DNA of 51,869 bases from Eubacterium sp. (GTDB taxonomy: Bacteria; Bacillota; Clostridia; Lachnospirales; Lachnospiraceae): assembly GCA_024697845.1 (NCBI GenBank), contig JAILRZ010000050.1, forward strand, positions 1-51,869, written 5' to 3'. The notes under the pieces were generated by a model, which was given only the letters and a program-made list of their open reading frames with translations, was not told where the DNA came from and searched no databases. Both the position numbers and the translations under genes were made by a program. Of this stretch, positions 32,043-40,331 are shown in pieces (positions within the stretch are counted from its first letter, which is position 1; every line of letters begins with the position of its first letter).

Positions 32043-33482
32043 ATGAACTCGGGCTTTTTTTCTTTTTTCGAAACAGGAATATTTCATTGTCCGGTGCTAA
32101 ATGCGAAAGAAACAGAGAATAACTATCCGATAATAGAAGAGGACATCCTCAAGGTTATGGAAGATGAATTTCTTCAGGAACCGGAACGAATTCTCTTTGT
32201 TCCATTTCTAAGAAAAAGAAATACGGAGATCTATGTTGATTTATACTTTTTTGACGCAATAATCGAGGGAACAATTGTCCGAATTGTGTATAAACCGGGG
32301 TACTGTTTGGAAGAGGAGATGGAGAGAAAACTTATTTCATACCTCCATGATAAACCACTGAAAATTCTCTCAAAGCAGTTCCGGGAATTTATTAAACGGG
32401 TAAAAAATGCATTTCCGCAGTGTGATTTTCATGATTATGAAGACCATTTGACTTACAAAAAAAATACGAAAATCATAGGACGATTTATGGAGTATTTATA
32501 TTTTTCCTCACATCCTTCAATCAAAGAAAAATTGTATAAGGCAGGGCTTCATACTCTTGCTTACAATTTGGAAGATTTATATGTGGATAATTTATTGGCG
32601 ACTTCTTTGGAAGAAATGTTTCAGATGCCAATGAAACTTCTTAGAATATTGAATCGTGAAAGGATGTATCAGCGAATTGGTTCCTATGAAGATTCTAAAC
32701 GGGTAAAAGAAGTTTATCGACATTTTGCAAATCGAATAGAGGAAACAATAACAGCTGCTCAATGGGATTATATTGAGCAATTATATGTACGGGAAGGGTC
32801 TGCTAAAAGTTTTAGCAAAAGGCTTTTCAGGTATTATGAAAAAAATGCTTTGAATCATTATACATATGATGAGTATCGAGAATTTGAAAAGAATCAAAAG
32901 AGGATTGCTGACTACTATCCTGTGCGTAGACCAATGCCGGAAAGTGTTTGGTTAACTGTGAGAAATCAAAAAGAGATTATTAGTTGTTTGAAATTTGAGG
33001 AAAAACTGAACGCGGGAATTGAAAAGCATCAGAATGATTATGACTTCTTCTGGGAGGATTCCAAATGGATTGTAACACATCCCAAAAATATTCGAGAGGT
33101 TACGAAAGAAGCAGCGGCACAAAAAAACTGCCTGATTTATTATTTGTTTCGAATTGCAATGGGAGATACACATATCCTCTTTGTCCGCCATAGTGACAAT
33201 CCGGGAAAATCCTTCATCACTATGGAAATCACTCCACAGGGGAAAATTGTTCAAGCATATAAAGCTTGTAATAGAAAACTTGATGGCGAAAATATGCGCT
33301 TCATTGAAAAGTATGCTGAGATTAAAGGCTTTGAATTTAACCCAACGGAATTATATGGAGATGTTGGGGTAGATAATACTGGAGTCAGTGAGTATTTTAG
33401 AGATTACCTAAAAAGACATGACAGAATAGAGCCAATTAAAGAACAGGGGATTCAAATGGAATTGGCAGATTACCTTTATTAA
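32043..33482 (+). CDS. PcfJ-like domain protein
   Basis: 479 residues. The N-terminal part (1-130) is of unknown fold and is followed by a long helical region (about 140-335). The C-terminal 130 residues resemble the PcfJ family first named from conjugative plasmid pCF10: FRIAMGDTHILFVRH, then NPGKSFITMEITPQGKIVQAY and ACNRKLDGE. PcfJ proteins usually carry HHCVG at the start of this unit; here it reads KNCLIY (Cys near 363), so the His pair is lost and the Cys is kept. No conjugation genes are nearby. The ribosome site is AAAGGAGGAG. It is the last operon gene, followed by the hairpin array. Confidence 0.7.
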   Translation: MNSGFFSFFETGIFHCPVLNAKETENNYPIIEEDILKVMEDEFLQEPERILFVPFLRKRNTEIYVDLYFFDAIIEGTIVRIVYKPGYCLEEEMERKLISYLHDKPLKILSKQFREFIKRVKNAFPQCDFHDYEDHLTYKKNTKIIGRFMEYLYFSSHPSIKEKLYKAGLHTLAYNLEDLYVDNLLATSLEEMFQMPMKLLRILNRERMYQRIGSYEDSKRVKEVYRHFANRIEETITAAQWDYIEQLYVREGSAKSFSKRLFRYYEKNALNHYTYDEYREFEKNQKRIADYYPVRRPMPESVWLTVRNQKEIISCLKFEEKLNAGIEKHQNDYDFFWEDSKWIVTHPKNIREVTKEAAAQKNCLIYYLFRIAMGDTHILFVRHSDNPGKSFITMEITPQGKIVQAYKACNRKLDGENMRFIEKYAEIKGFEFNPTELYGDVGVDNTGVSEYFRDYLKRHDRIEPIKEQGIQMELADYLY

Positions 33483-33532
33483 TTACGATACTTCTTATAT
33501 TCATGGTTGAACAAGGTCTTATTATAGATATT

Positions 33533-33845
33533 AGTAGCAAATGTTCTTATATCGTTAAACCGCTACTATTGATTGTCAGGGGATTTAGTAGCGGAAATGA
33601 AGATATTGCAAAACCGCTACTATTAATTCGACTCAGACCTAGTAGTGGAAATGAAGATATTGCAAAACCGCTACTATTAATTCAACTCAGAACTAGTAGT
33701 GGAAATGAAGATATTGCAAAACCGCTACTATTAATTCGACTTAGAACTAGTAGCGGAAATGAAGATATTGCAAAACAGCTACTATTAATTCGACTCAGAC
33801 CTAGTAGCGGAAATGAAGATATTGCAAAACCGCTACTATTTTTTT
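33533..33845 (+). repeat. Tandem array of 54-bp hairpin units ending in a terminator
   Basis: Closing arms CCGCTACT lie at 33560, 33614, 33668, 33722, 33776 (as CAGCTACT) and 33830, exactly 54 bases apart. Opening arms AGTAGCGG or AGTAGTGG lie at 33587, 33641, 33695, 33749 and 33803, with a degenerate AGTAGC near 33533. Each pair brackets a constant 19-base loop starting AAATGAAGATATTG. The C-to-T change in two opening arms leaves a G-T pair, so the stem survives. Each opening arm can also pair with the arm before it. Only the last unit has a T-run. There are no variable spacers. The rest of the 33483-33971 gap holds no gene. Confidence 0.95.
33803..33845 (+). terminator. Terminator formed by the last array unit
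   Basis: AGTAGCGG (33803-33810) and CCGCTACT (33830-33837) form a perfect 8-bp stem with a 19-base loop, followed by ATTTTTTT. It terminates the ClpX-like/PcfJ-like operon. Confidence 0.85.
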
Positions 33846-33971
33846 GAGAACGTCCAGGTAAAATGGAAGTGATATTATGCCACATCTGTATGAAGTACTT
33901 TTTAATGCCAAAAGGAAAGTTTTATGGTAAGATATAAACAGTATTTGGAGCGTAAAAAAGGAGATATAGGA

Positions 33972-35099
33972 ATGGAAAAAAGAAAAATTAATAAGCTAGG
34001 AATCGAAACTTCACTATTAGGTTTCGGATGTATGCGTTTTCCGATGAAGGATGGAAAAATCGAGGAAGTGGAAGCAACGAAAATGCTGGAGAGGGCATAT
34101 GAAAGTGGCGTAAATTATTTTGATACTGCATATGTTTATCACGGTGGAGAAAGTGAAATTTTTACAGGAAAAGTCCTGGAGAAATTCCCGAGAGATTCCT
34201 ATTATCTGGCAACGAAACTTCCGGTTTGGGAGGTTCATAAAAAGGAAGATGTGGAACGTCTGCTGAATGAACAGTTGGAAAAATTGCAGAAGGACTATAT
34301 TGATTTTTATCTGCTTCATGCCTTAAATGGAGAACGATGGGACGAAATGGAGCGTTTGGAAGTTTTTGAAGCTTGCGAAGAATTAAGAGCAAAAGGGAAA
34401 ATCAAATATATTGGATTTTCGTTCCATGATGATTATCCAGCATTTGAAAAGATTATTAAAGCCAAGGATTGGGATTTCTGTCAGATTCAATTAAATTATA
34501 TGGATACAGAAATTCAGGCAGGATTAAAAGGGTATCGATTAGCAGAAGAAATGGGAATTCCATTGGTGATTATGGAACCAATTAAAGGTGGAAACCTGGC
34601 AACTCTGCCGGAAGAAATTGAATCGATGTTTAAGAAACAAAGACCAGATGATTCTGTGGCAAGTTGGGCACTTCGCTGGGTAGCCTCATTCCCGAATATC
34701 ATGACGGTGTTGAGCGGAATGTCAAATATGGAACAGACGAATGACAATATAAAAACATTCACTAATTTTGAAACCATGAATGACGAAGAAAAAAAACTGG
34801 TAAAGACAGTTGCCGAGACTATTCGTAGCCGTGTTGCCAATGGATGTACCGGTTGTGGATATTGTATGCCATGCCCTGCAGGAGTAGATATTCCAAAGAA
34901 TTTCCATATTTGGAACCAGTATCATATGTATATGAATTTGGGAGGACTGGGATGGATGTGGAACAATGAAATTGGAGAAGAACAGAAGGCCCATCATTGT
35001 GTTCAGTGTGGTGCCTGCGAGAAGGTGTGCCCACAGAAATTGAAGATTCGGGAAAATCTAAAGGAAATGGAAGCAGAGATTGATGCGGCTTTAAAATAA
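33972..35099 (+). CDS. Aldo/keto reductase with C-terminal 4Fe-4S ferredoxin domain
   Basis: 375 residues from the ATG at 33972, chosen by AAAAGGAG; an earlier frame from 33924 has no site. The AKR barrel (about 1-270) opens with LGIETSLLGFGCMRFP and has FDTAYVYHGGESE with the catalytic Asp and Tyr, then DFYLLHAL. The C-terminal part holds CTGCGYCMPCPAGVDIP and CVQCGACEKVCPQ, two cysteine clusters for 4Fe-4S centres. Such fusions are common in anaerobic Firmicutes; the substrate is not known. Cytoplasmic. The next gene follows after 29 bases. Confidence 0.92.
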   Translation: MEKRKINKLGIETSLLGFGCMRFPMKDGKIEEVEATKMLERAYESGVNYFDTAYVYHGGESEIFTGKVLEKFPRDSYYLATKLPVWEVHKKEDVERLLNEQLEKLQKDYIDFYLLHALNGERWDEMERLEVFEACEELRAKGKIKYIGFSFHDDYPAFEKIIKAKDWDFCQIQLNYMDTEIQAGLKGYRLAEEMGIPLVIMEPIKGGNLATLPEEIESMFKKQRPDDSVASWALRWVASFPNIMTVLSGMSNMEQTNDNIKTFTNFETMNDEEKKLVKTVAETIRSRVANGCTGCGYCMPCPAGVDIPKNFHIWNQYHMYMNLGGLGWMWNNEIGEEQKAHHCVQCGACEKVCPQKLKIRENLKEMEAEIDAALK

Positions 35100-35128
35100 A
35101 AAATGAGAATTGAAAGGAAAATAAAAAA

Positions 35129-37390
35129 ATGAAACGAGGATTGGCAATTCTTTTGGTGTTTAGTTTACTCATCGGAAGTGGAGTGTGGTTTGGGAAAAAC
35201 ACACCTGCACAGGAAATGGTGGTACATACGTTGAAAGCGGGAGAGAGTTTTGAAGACAATCCGTTGAAAGGATTTGTACCATTTGAGGAGAGGACTTCTA
35301 GCTTTCCTCATAGTCTGGAATGGTTTTATTTGCCGGTGAGTGCTGTGCAGAAAGGAATGAATTCCTTTGATTGGACAGCGTTAGAAAATAGATTAAATAC
35401 CATTGCGGGAAGAGGACATCAGGCAGTATTTCGATTTTATTATGATTATCCGGGAGAGTCCACAGGGGTACCGCAGTTTCTGATTGACCAGGGTCTGCAA
35501 ATGAAATATTACAATGAACCGAATGATTTAGGTGGGGATGGATATTGCCCCAATTATGAAGATAGAAACTTTAGAAACTCTATGATTCAATTCATTCAGG
35601 AATTTGGAAGACAATATGACGGTGATGGACGAATTGGATTTGTTACGGTTGGTTTACTTGGATTTTGGGGGGAGTGGCATAACTGGCCTTATGATGAAGA
35701 TACTTCAGACGGAAAACCGGATTGGAGTATTTCTACCGCTGTATACAAAGAAGTATTGGATGCATTCGATGGTGCGTTCAATCAAACACCAATCTGTGTC
35801 AGGGAACCTAAAAGTGGAATTGATTTTTCAAAATATGATGTAGGATTTCATGATGATTCATTTGGGTATGCAACATTATCTCAGCGGAACGGTGGACAGG
35901 ACTGGAGTTTTATTCAGAAGCTAATCAACTTCCATATGGAAAATCGCTGGAAAACGAATTGCATCGGTGGAGAAGTATACCCTCCTAGTCAGCAGGATAT
36001 TTTTACCGGAAAATCACCGGATGGTAGTTTCCAAAGCTGGGATCTTTGTATGGAAGAAGCACATGCAACATGGATGCTTTGTGAACAGATGAAATATTAT
36101 CAGGGGACAACGAAAGAAAATGCTAAAAGAGCTGCAAAACAACTGGGGTATGATTTCCGTGTAACAACGGCTTCTTTCCCAAACCAGTGTAATAATGAAA
36201 TTCCACTTCAGATTGCAATGAAAAATATTGGAAGTGCACCGTTTTATTATGATCATCGCTTGTGGCCTGTAGCAATTGGAATGAAACAGAATGGAACTGT
36301 TGTAAAACAGTGGAATACAGAATGGGATTTGTGTGATATTCCGGCGGATCAGTCCATAAAGAATTTAGAAACAACGCTGGATACTCAGGGCGTGTCAGAA
36401 GGTACTTATGAGCTTTGTATGAAGGTAATGAATCCATTGCCGAACGGAAAACCACTGGGATTTGCAAATGAAGGACAGGGAAGTGATGGATGGTTAAATT
36501 TAGGTTCTGTGGCAATTACGAAACAACAAGAAACTACTACTTTAAAAACAGAGACAGAATCAAAAACAGAAGGCACAACTGTAGTAGATGGAACAAGTTT
36601 TACAGCGATAGATACTTCAGAAAAAATTGTATGCCAGCTTACAACGTCAATGAATTTTGCACACTTGCAGGTGTATATTGATCAGGATGGTAATTCAGGG
36701 ACCGGTTTTTTGAACAGCTCTGATGGACTAAGCAGCAATGCCGGTTTTGAATATTTGGTAGAAGATCAGGCAATTCATAAACATCAGGGAAATCAGGGCG
36801 AATGGAGTTGGAATCAAGTTGGAACCGTAGAAAAAAGTTCTGCAGGTCAGACTACGACGATAGAAATTCCAAAATCCCTTTTAGAAAATCCAACAAGTCA
36901 GATAAAATTACAATTACGTTTGATTGATTCTCAATGGACCGGAATTTATGTATCTGAGTTGATTGAACCGCAACAGCAGGAAAGTGATTCTGATATCACA
37001 GAGGATTTGGAAATTAACGGATTTCAGATTAATCAGTTGTATCAGGGAGTGCGTACTCTCTATTCTTCGACAAACAGAGTGGGAGGAGAAGAAGTTCAGG
37101 AATTAGGATTGATTTATGGAATTGATTTTCCGGGATTCGACCAGAAAGATATGACTGCTGAAAGCATCAGTTCCTGGGTGGTCACAGTGGCAAAGGATGA
37201 CAGATTGGGAGCGTATTCCAAGGTTCTTAGTAAGGACAAAACCTATGCCATTACAATGCGACATGCTTCAGGAACGAAAAAGGAATTTGAAACCCGATAT
37301 TATGTCCGGGCTTATGCAAAGTTAAAAAGCGGAAAAATTGTTTATTCGACTATCAGTAGTTATACAGTAAATGAAATTATTGGAAAGTGA
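35129..37390 (+). CDS. Secreted DUF4832/DUF4874-type putative glycosidase
   Basis: 753 residues. An uncleaved or cleaved N-terminal hydrophobic segment (about 4-20) precedes a TIM-barrel-like region (about 30-340): NPLKGFVPFE, GHQAVFRFYYDYPG and GLLGFWGEWHNWP, the last with acidic residues that could be catalytic. A beta domain (about 345-465) ends this DUF4832-type unit. A Thr-rich linker (near 470-490) leads to a beta-sandwich region (about 490-625). A C-terminal domain (about 635-753) has YYVRAYAKLKSGKIVYST, resembling the end domain of the cassette proteins at 10663 and 13562. The enzyme activity is not shown; a role on extracellular polysaccharide is likely. Confidence 0.75.
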   Translation: MKRGLAILLVFSLLIGSGVWFGKNTPAQEMVVHTLKAGESFEDNPLKGFVPFEERTSSFPHSLEWFYLPVSAVQKGMNSFDWTALENRLNTIAGRGHQAVFRFYYDYPGESTGVPQFLIDQGLQMKYYNEPNDLGGDGYCPNYEDRNFRNSMIQFIQEFGRQYDGDGRIGFVTVGLLGFWGEWHNWPYDEDTSDGKPDWSISTAVYKEVLDAFDGAFNQTPICVREPKSGIDFSKYDVGFHDDSFGYATLSQRNGGQDWSFIQKLINFHMENRWKTNCIGGEVYPPSQQDIFTGKSPDGSFQSWDLCMEEAHATWMLCEQMKYYQGTTKENAKRAAKQLGYDFRVTTASFPNQCNNEIPLQIAMKNIGSAPFYYDHRLWPVAIGMKQNGTVVKQWNTEWDLCDIPADQSIKNLETTLDTQGVSEGTYELCMKVMNPLPNGKPLGFANEGQGSDGWLNLGSVAITKQQETTTLKTETESKTEGTTVVDGTSFTAIDTSEKIVCQLTTSMNFAHLQVYIDQDGNSGTGFLNSSDGLSSNAGFEYLVEDQAIHKHQGNQGEWSWNQVGTVEKSSAGQTTTIEIPKSLLENPTSQIKLQLRLIDSQWTGIYVSELIEPQQQESDSDITEDLEINGFQINQLYQGVRTLYSSTNRVGGEEVQELGLIYGIDFPGFDQKDMTAESISSWVVTVAKDDRLGAYSKVLSKDKTYAITMRHASGTKKEFETRYYVRAYAKLKSGKIVYSTISSYTVNEIIGK

Positions 37391-37395
37391 GAGAA

Positions 37396-38277
37396 ATGAA
37401 AAAAAAGGTCTTTTTATTATTGACGGGATTGCTTCTAATCCTTTATAGCGTGGGACAAAAATCAGTGCAGGCAGATACTGGACCCAAGCCATCAGTAGTG
37501 GTAGATATTAAAGGATTGGAAGGTCAGGAATATTGGGTAACTTTATTGGCAAAAGAAGAAAGTACCGGACCTTATAGTGTTGATGGAATTCAAGAGAGAA
37601 TGGAATACCAGGAAAAAGACGTCAATACTATTTTTGAGAAGATTATAAAATTGACGAGAACTCAAGACTATCATTTTCTAGGATTTACTCAGAATTGTAC
37701 GGAAACCCACCGATTTGAATGGGTATATTATCCGCCGGAGGAGTTTAAAATATTTATTTATCTTCCAAAGCTGAATAAATATTTTATTAGTGAAGATGAA
37801 TGTAGCAAATATGCTTTTGATAGTTACTATACGTTGAAAGTGGATCAGAATGAGTTGAATCATGAAAAGAATTGTATAGTAATTAAAAAGGGAGCAGTCA
37901 AGAGAAGTTATGATTATCAGGAAGAAACAGGAAACCTTCTAGCTCGAATGTTGTTTACTCTTGCAGTGGAAATACTTCTGGCAATGCTAATGGGATTTAG
38001 GAAGAAAAAGGAACTGTTTATTATATTGATGGTCAATGTTCTGACACAGGTATTTCTTAATGTGGTGTTGAATGAAATGGTATTCCTAAAGAATTGGCAA
38101 ACTCTGGGATATCTTCTGGTGGAAGTAGGAATTGTTTGTTTGGAAGGAATTGCCTTTGTGAAAACAATTGGATCAGATAATTCACAGAGAAAAATCTGGA
38201 CCTATGCATTTTTGGCCAATCTCTTGTCTTTCGGCAGCGGATTAATGATGGCTGAACTACTTCCATGGTTATTTTAG
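37396..38277 (+). CDS. Hypothetical membrane protein with extracellular domain
   Basis: 293 residues from the ATG at 37396 (a GTG at 37387 overlapping the previous stop is an alternative). A signal peptide (about 1-27, ending SVQA) is followed by an outer domain (about 30-180; VVVDIKGLEGQEYWVTLLAKEE) and four hydrophobic helices (about 185-290) ending PWLF. The outer domain contains YYPPEEFKIFIYLPK. I recall similar proteins in Lachnospiraceae without known function. It is translationally linked to the DUF4832 protein, so the two may act together at the surface. Confidence 0.65.
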   Translation: MKKKVFLLLTGLLLILYSVGQKSVQADTGPKPSVVVDIKGLEGQEYWVTLLAKEESTGPYSVDGIQERMEYQEKDVNTIFEKIIKLTRTQDYHFLGFTQNCTETHRFEWVYYPPEEFKIFIYLPKLNKYFISEDECSKYAFDSYYTLKVDQNELNHEKNCIVIKKGAVKRSYDYQEETGNLLARMLFTLAVEILLAMLMGFRKKKELFIILMVNVLTQVFLNVVLNEMVFLKNWQTLGYLLVEVGIVCLEGIAFVKTIGSDNSQRKIWTYAFLANLLSFGSGLMMAELLPWLF

Positions 38278-38307
38278 AAAAAAGCGAGGGTTCTCGCTTT
38301 TTTTCTA
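38278..38307 (+). terminator. Intrinsic terminator
   Basis: AAAAAAGCGAG pairs with CTCGCTTTTTT around GGTT; the T-run is part of the arm. Confidence 0.9.
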
Positions 38308-38390
38308 TGTGCAGTTTTTTTAGAAAACTACCATTCATGGAAATAGTGTGTTAAAATAAGTGGGTTGGAAACAGACTCAAGGAGAACAAA

Positions 38391-39323
38391 ATGAAAATTA
38401 TAAACTTAGTAGAAAACACAGAAGGGAATATGGCCTGCTCCGTGGAACACGGACTGAGTTTTTATATTGAGACTGAAAAACATAAAATTCTGATGGACAC
38501 CGGAGCTTCGGATTTGTTTTTGAAGAATGCAGAAAAACTAGGGATTGATTTAACACAAGTGGATATCGTGATTCTGAGCCATGGACATTACGACCATGGA
38601 GGTGGATTGCGAACATTTCTTGAAATGAATTCTTCCGCAAAGATTTATTTACAAAAGAGTGCTTTCGAAAAGTACTATTCCTGTAAAGAAGAAACAGGAG
38701 AAATGCGATATATAGGAATTGACCGGAAATTGAAAGGGCATCCGCAAATTGTTGAATTGGATGGGAATTGGAAAATTGACGATGAAATTTATTTATTTTC
38801 CGGAATTCAGTCCAATTACCCCATTCCAGAGACAAACAATCGACTAAAAAAAGAGAGTAATTCCGAAATTGTACAGGATGACTTTCTTCATGAACAATGT
38901 TTGGTACTTCAGGATGGCAAAAATCATATACTGTTTTCTGGATGTGCACACCATGGAATTCTAAATATCATGGAAACTTATATGAAACTGTTTGGTAGAG
39001 AGCCGGATGTAGCAATTAGTGGTTTTCATTTCATGCGAAAGCATCGATATTCCAGAAGTGATGTGAGAGCAATTATTGATACGGCAAAAGAATTAATCCG
39101 TTATCAGACACAGTTCTACACATGTCATTGCACAGGAGAAAAACCTTATGAAGTAATGAAAAAAATTATGGGATATCAGATAAAATATATTCATTGCGGT
39201 GAAGAACTATACTTGAGCAATAAGAAAAATAAAGCCAATAATATTCTTTGGAAAGGACTCCTTGCAGGGATTGGAACTGTAGGAGTAATGGCGTTAATCG
39301 CCAAAGAATATAAGAAAAAATAA
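38391..39323 (+). CDS. MBL-fold metallohydrolase with C-terminal hydrophobic tail
   Basis: 310 residues. The zinc motif is H-x-H-x-D-H at 64-69 (SHGHYDHGG), with further ligands in LFSGCAHHGILN and ISGFHFM. This matches the family of 7,8-dihydropterin-6-methyl-4-(beta-D-ribofuranosyl)-aminobenzene-5'-phosphate synthase-like proteins, whose bacterial substrates are mostly unknown. The last 25 residues (WKGLLAGIGTVGVMALIAKEY) form a hydrophobic helix with a Lys end, which may anchor it in the membrane; this is unusual for the family. The ribosome site is AAGGAGAA. Confidence 0.85.
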   Translation: MKIINLVENTEGNMACSVEHGLSFYIETEKHKILMDTGASDLFLKNAEKLGIDLTQVDIVILSHGHYDHGGGLRTFLEMNSSAKIYLQKSAFEKYYSCKEETGEMRYIGIDRKLKGHPQIVELDGNWKIDDEIYLFSGIQSNYPIPETNNRLKKESNSEIVQDDFLHEQCLVLQDGKNHILFSGCAHHGILNIMETYMKLFGREPDVAISGFHFMRKHRYSRSDVRAIIDTAKELIRYQTQFYTCHCTGEKPYEVMKKIMGYQIKYIHCGEELYLSNKKNKANNILWKGLLAGIGTVGVMALIAKEYKKK

Positions 39324-39347
39324 CTGAGAATGAAAAGGGAGAATGAT

Positions 39348-40217
39348 ATGAGAAAAATAGTTTATGGAGTAGCAGTAAGTTTGGCAATGAGTCTGATGGC
39401 AGTTGCACCGGTTCTGGCAGAGGAAATTACAACAGAACAGGATACAGAAACTGTGACAGAAGTAGTGGTAAGAAGCCTGGAGAACTGTTCTTATTCGAAT
39501 GTTAAAGATTTAGTCTATGCGGGAAAAAGAACGCTTTTAAAGCCGGAAATAAAAGACGGAGAAATCACTTTAGTTGAAGGACAGGATTATGAGTGCTCGT
39601 ATCAAAATGAAACAAAAGTGGGAGAAGCGACTTTGACGGTTACAGGAATCGGAAATTATTCCGGAACAATGACTTTCAATTACAATATTACGCCGAAAAA
39701 AATCAAAGCAAAAGTAGTAGTAAAGAAGAAATCATTTCCTTATGCAAAAAAGAAAAAGTATAAACCGGAAATTGTGGTAAAAGACGGAAAGACGGTGATT
39801 CCAAAATCGAACTATAAGGTGACTTATCCAAAGACAAAAGGAATCGGAACTTATACCATTAAGGTTCGGTTAAAGAACAATTACCGGGGAACCGGCAAGG
39901 GAAAATTCCAATTGGTTCCTTATAATACGTCCATTGCGAAATTAACAGGAACAAAGAAAGGCTTTACGATTCTGTGGAAGGCAATGATAGGTGAAAAATT
40001 TAATAATTTCACAGGATACGAAGTGGTGTGCTCTACGGAAAAAAACTTTAAGCACAAAAAGAGCTACAAGTGTTCCAAGAGTTTCCGACTGATTCACGCC
40101 GGAAAATTAAAATCTAAGAAAAAGTATTATGTTAAAATGAGAACTTTCAAAATTGAAGGAAAGAAGAAGTATTACTTCTCTTCATGGTCCAAAGTGAAAA
40201 CGGTAAAAACAAAATAA
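39348..40217 (+). CDS. Secreted basic protein with FnIII-like C-terminus
   Basis: 289 residues from the ATG at 39348 (AAAGGGAG seven bases before; an earlier ATG lies ahead of the site). A signal peptide (about 1-24, ending PVLA) is followed by a short Thr/Glu stretch, two Ig-like strand-rich units (about 40-110 and 111-190; GEATLTVTGIGNYSGTMTFNYNI) and an FnIII-like module (about 195-289). The end, FSSWSKVKTVKTK, closely resembles the GH16 protein end. The mature protein is strongly basic. Binding to anionic wall polymers is possible but inferred. Confidence 0.7.
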   Translation: MRKIVYGVAVSLAMSLMAVAPVLAEEITTEQDTETVTEVVVRSLENCSYSNVKDLVYAGKRTLLKPEIKDGEITLVEGQDYECSYQNETKVGEATLTVTGIGNYSGTMTFNYNITPKKIKAKVVVKKKSFPYAKKKKYKPEIVVKDGKTVIPKSNYKVTYPKTKGIGTYTIKVRLKNNYRGTGKGKFQLVPYNTSIAKLTGTKKGFTILWKAMIGEKFNNFTGYEVVCSTEKNFKHKKSYKCSKSFRLIHAGKLKSKKKYYVKMRTFKIEGKKKYYFSSWSKVKTVKTK

Positions 40218-40247
40218 TATAGGTGTCAAAAAAAATGACATTTCTAA

Positions 40248-40276
40248 TTGAGAGTGAAATCATCATATGATAAAAT
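40248..40276 (+). promoter_or_regulatory. Sigma-A promoter of the 603-residue secreted protein
   Basis: TTGAGA (40248-40253) and TAAAAT (40271-40276) are 17 bases apart, 55 bases before the ATG. Confidence 0.6.
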
Positions 40277-40331
40277 AATGGTAGTTATTGTGAACGGATA
40301 ATTACCATTTTTTTATTACGGAGGTGGAAAT

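Noticed and set aside
33533-33845. CRISPR array
   Set aside because: The units are contiguous and near-identical with no variable spacers, and no cas gene is present.
26974-33845. Prophage or integrative conjugative element
   Set aside because: I found no integrase, relaxase, structural phage genes, tRNA site or direct-repeat ends; the PcfJ-like domain alone is not enough.
33503-33847. A 114-residue frame made of 18-residue repeats (KPLLLIRLRP...)
   Set aside because: The frame stays open only because the DNA unit is 54 bases. There is no ribosome site, and the pattern is explained by hairpin arms and a terminator at the end.
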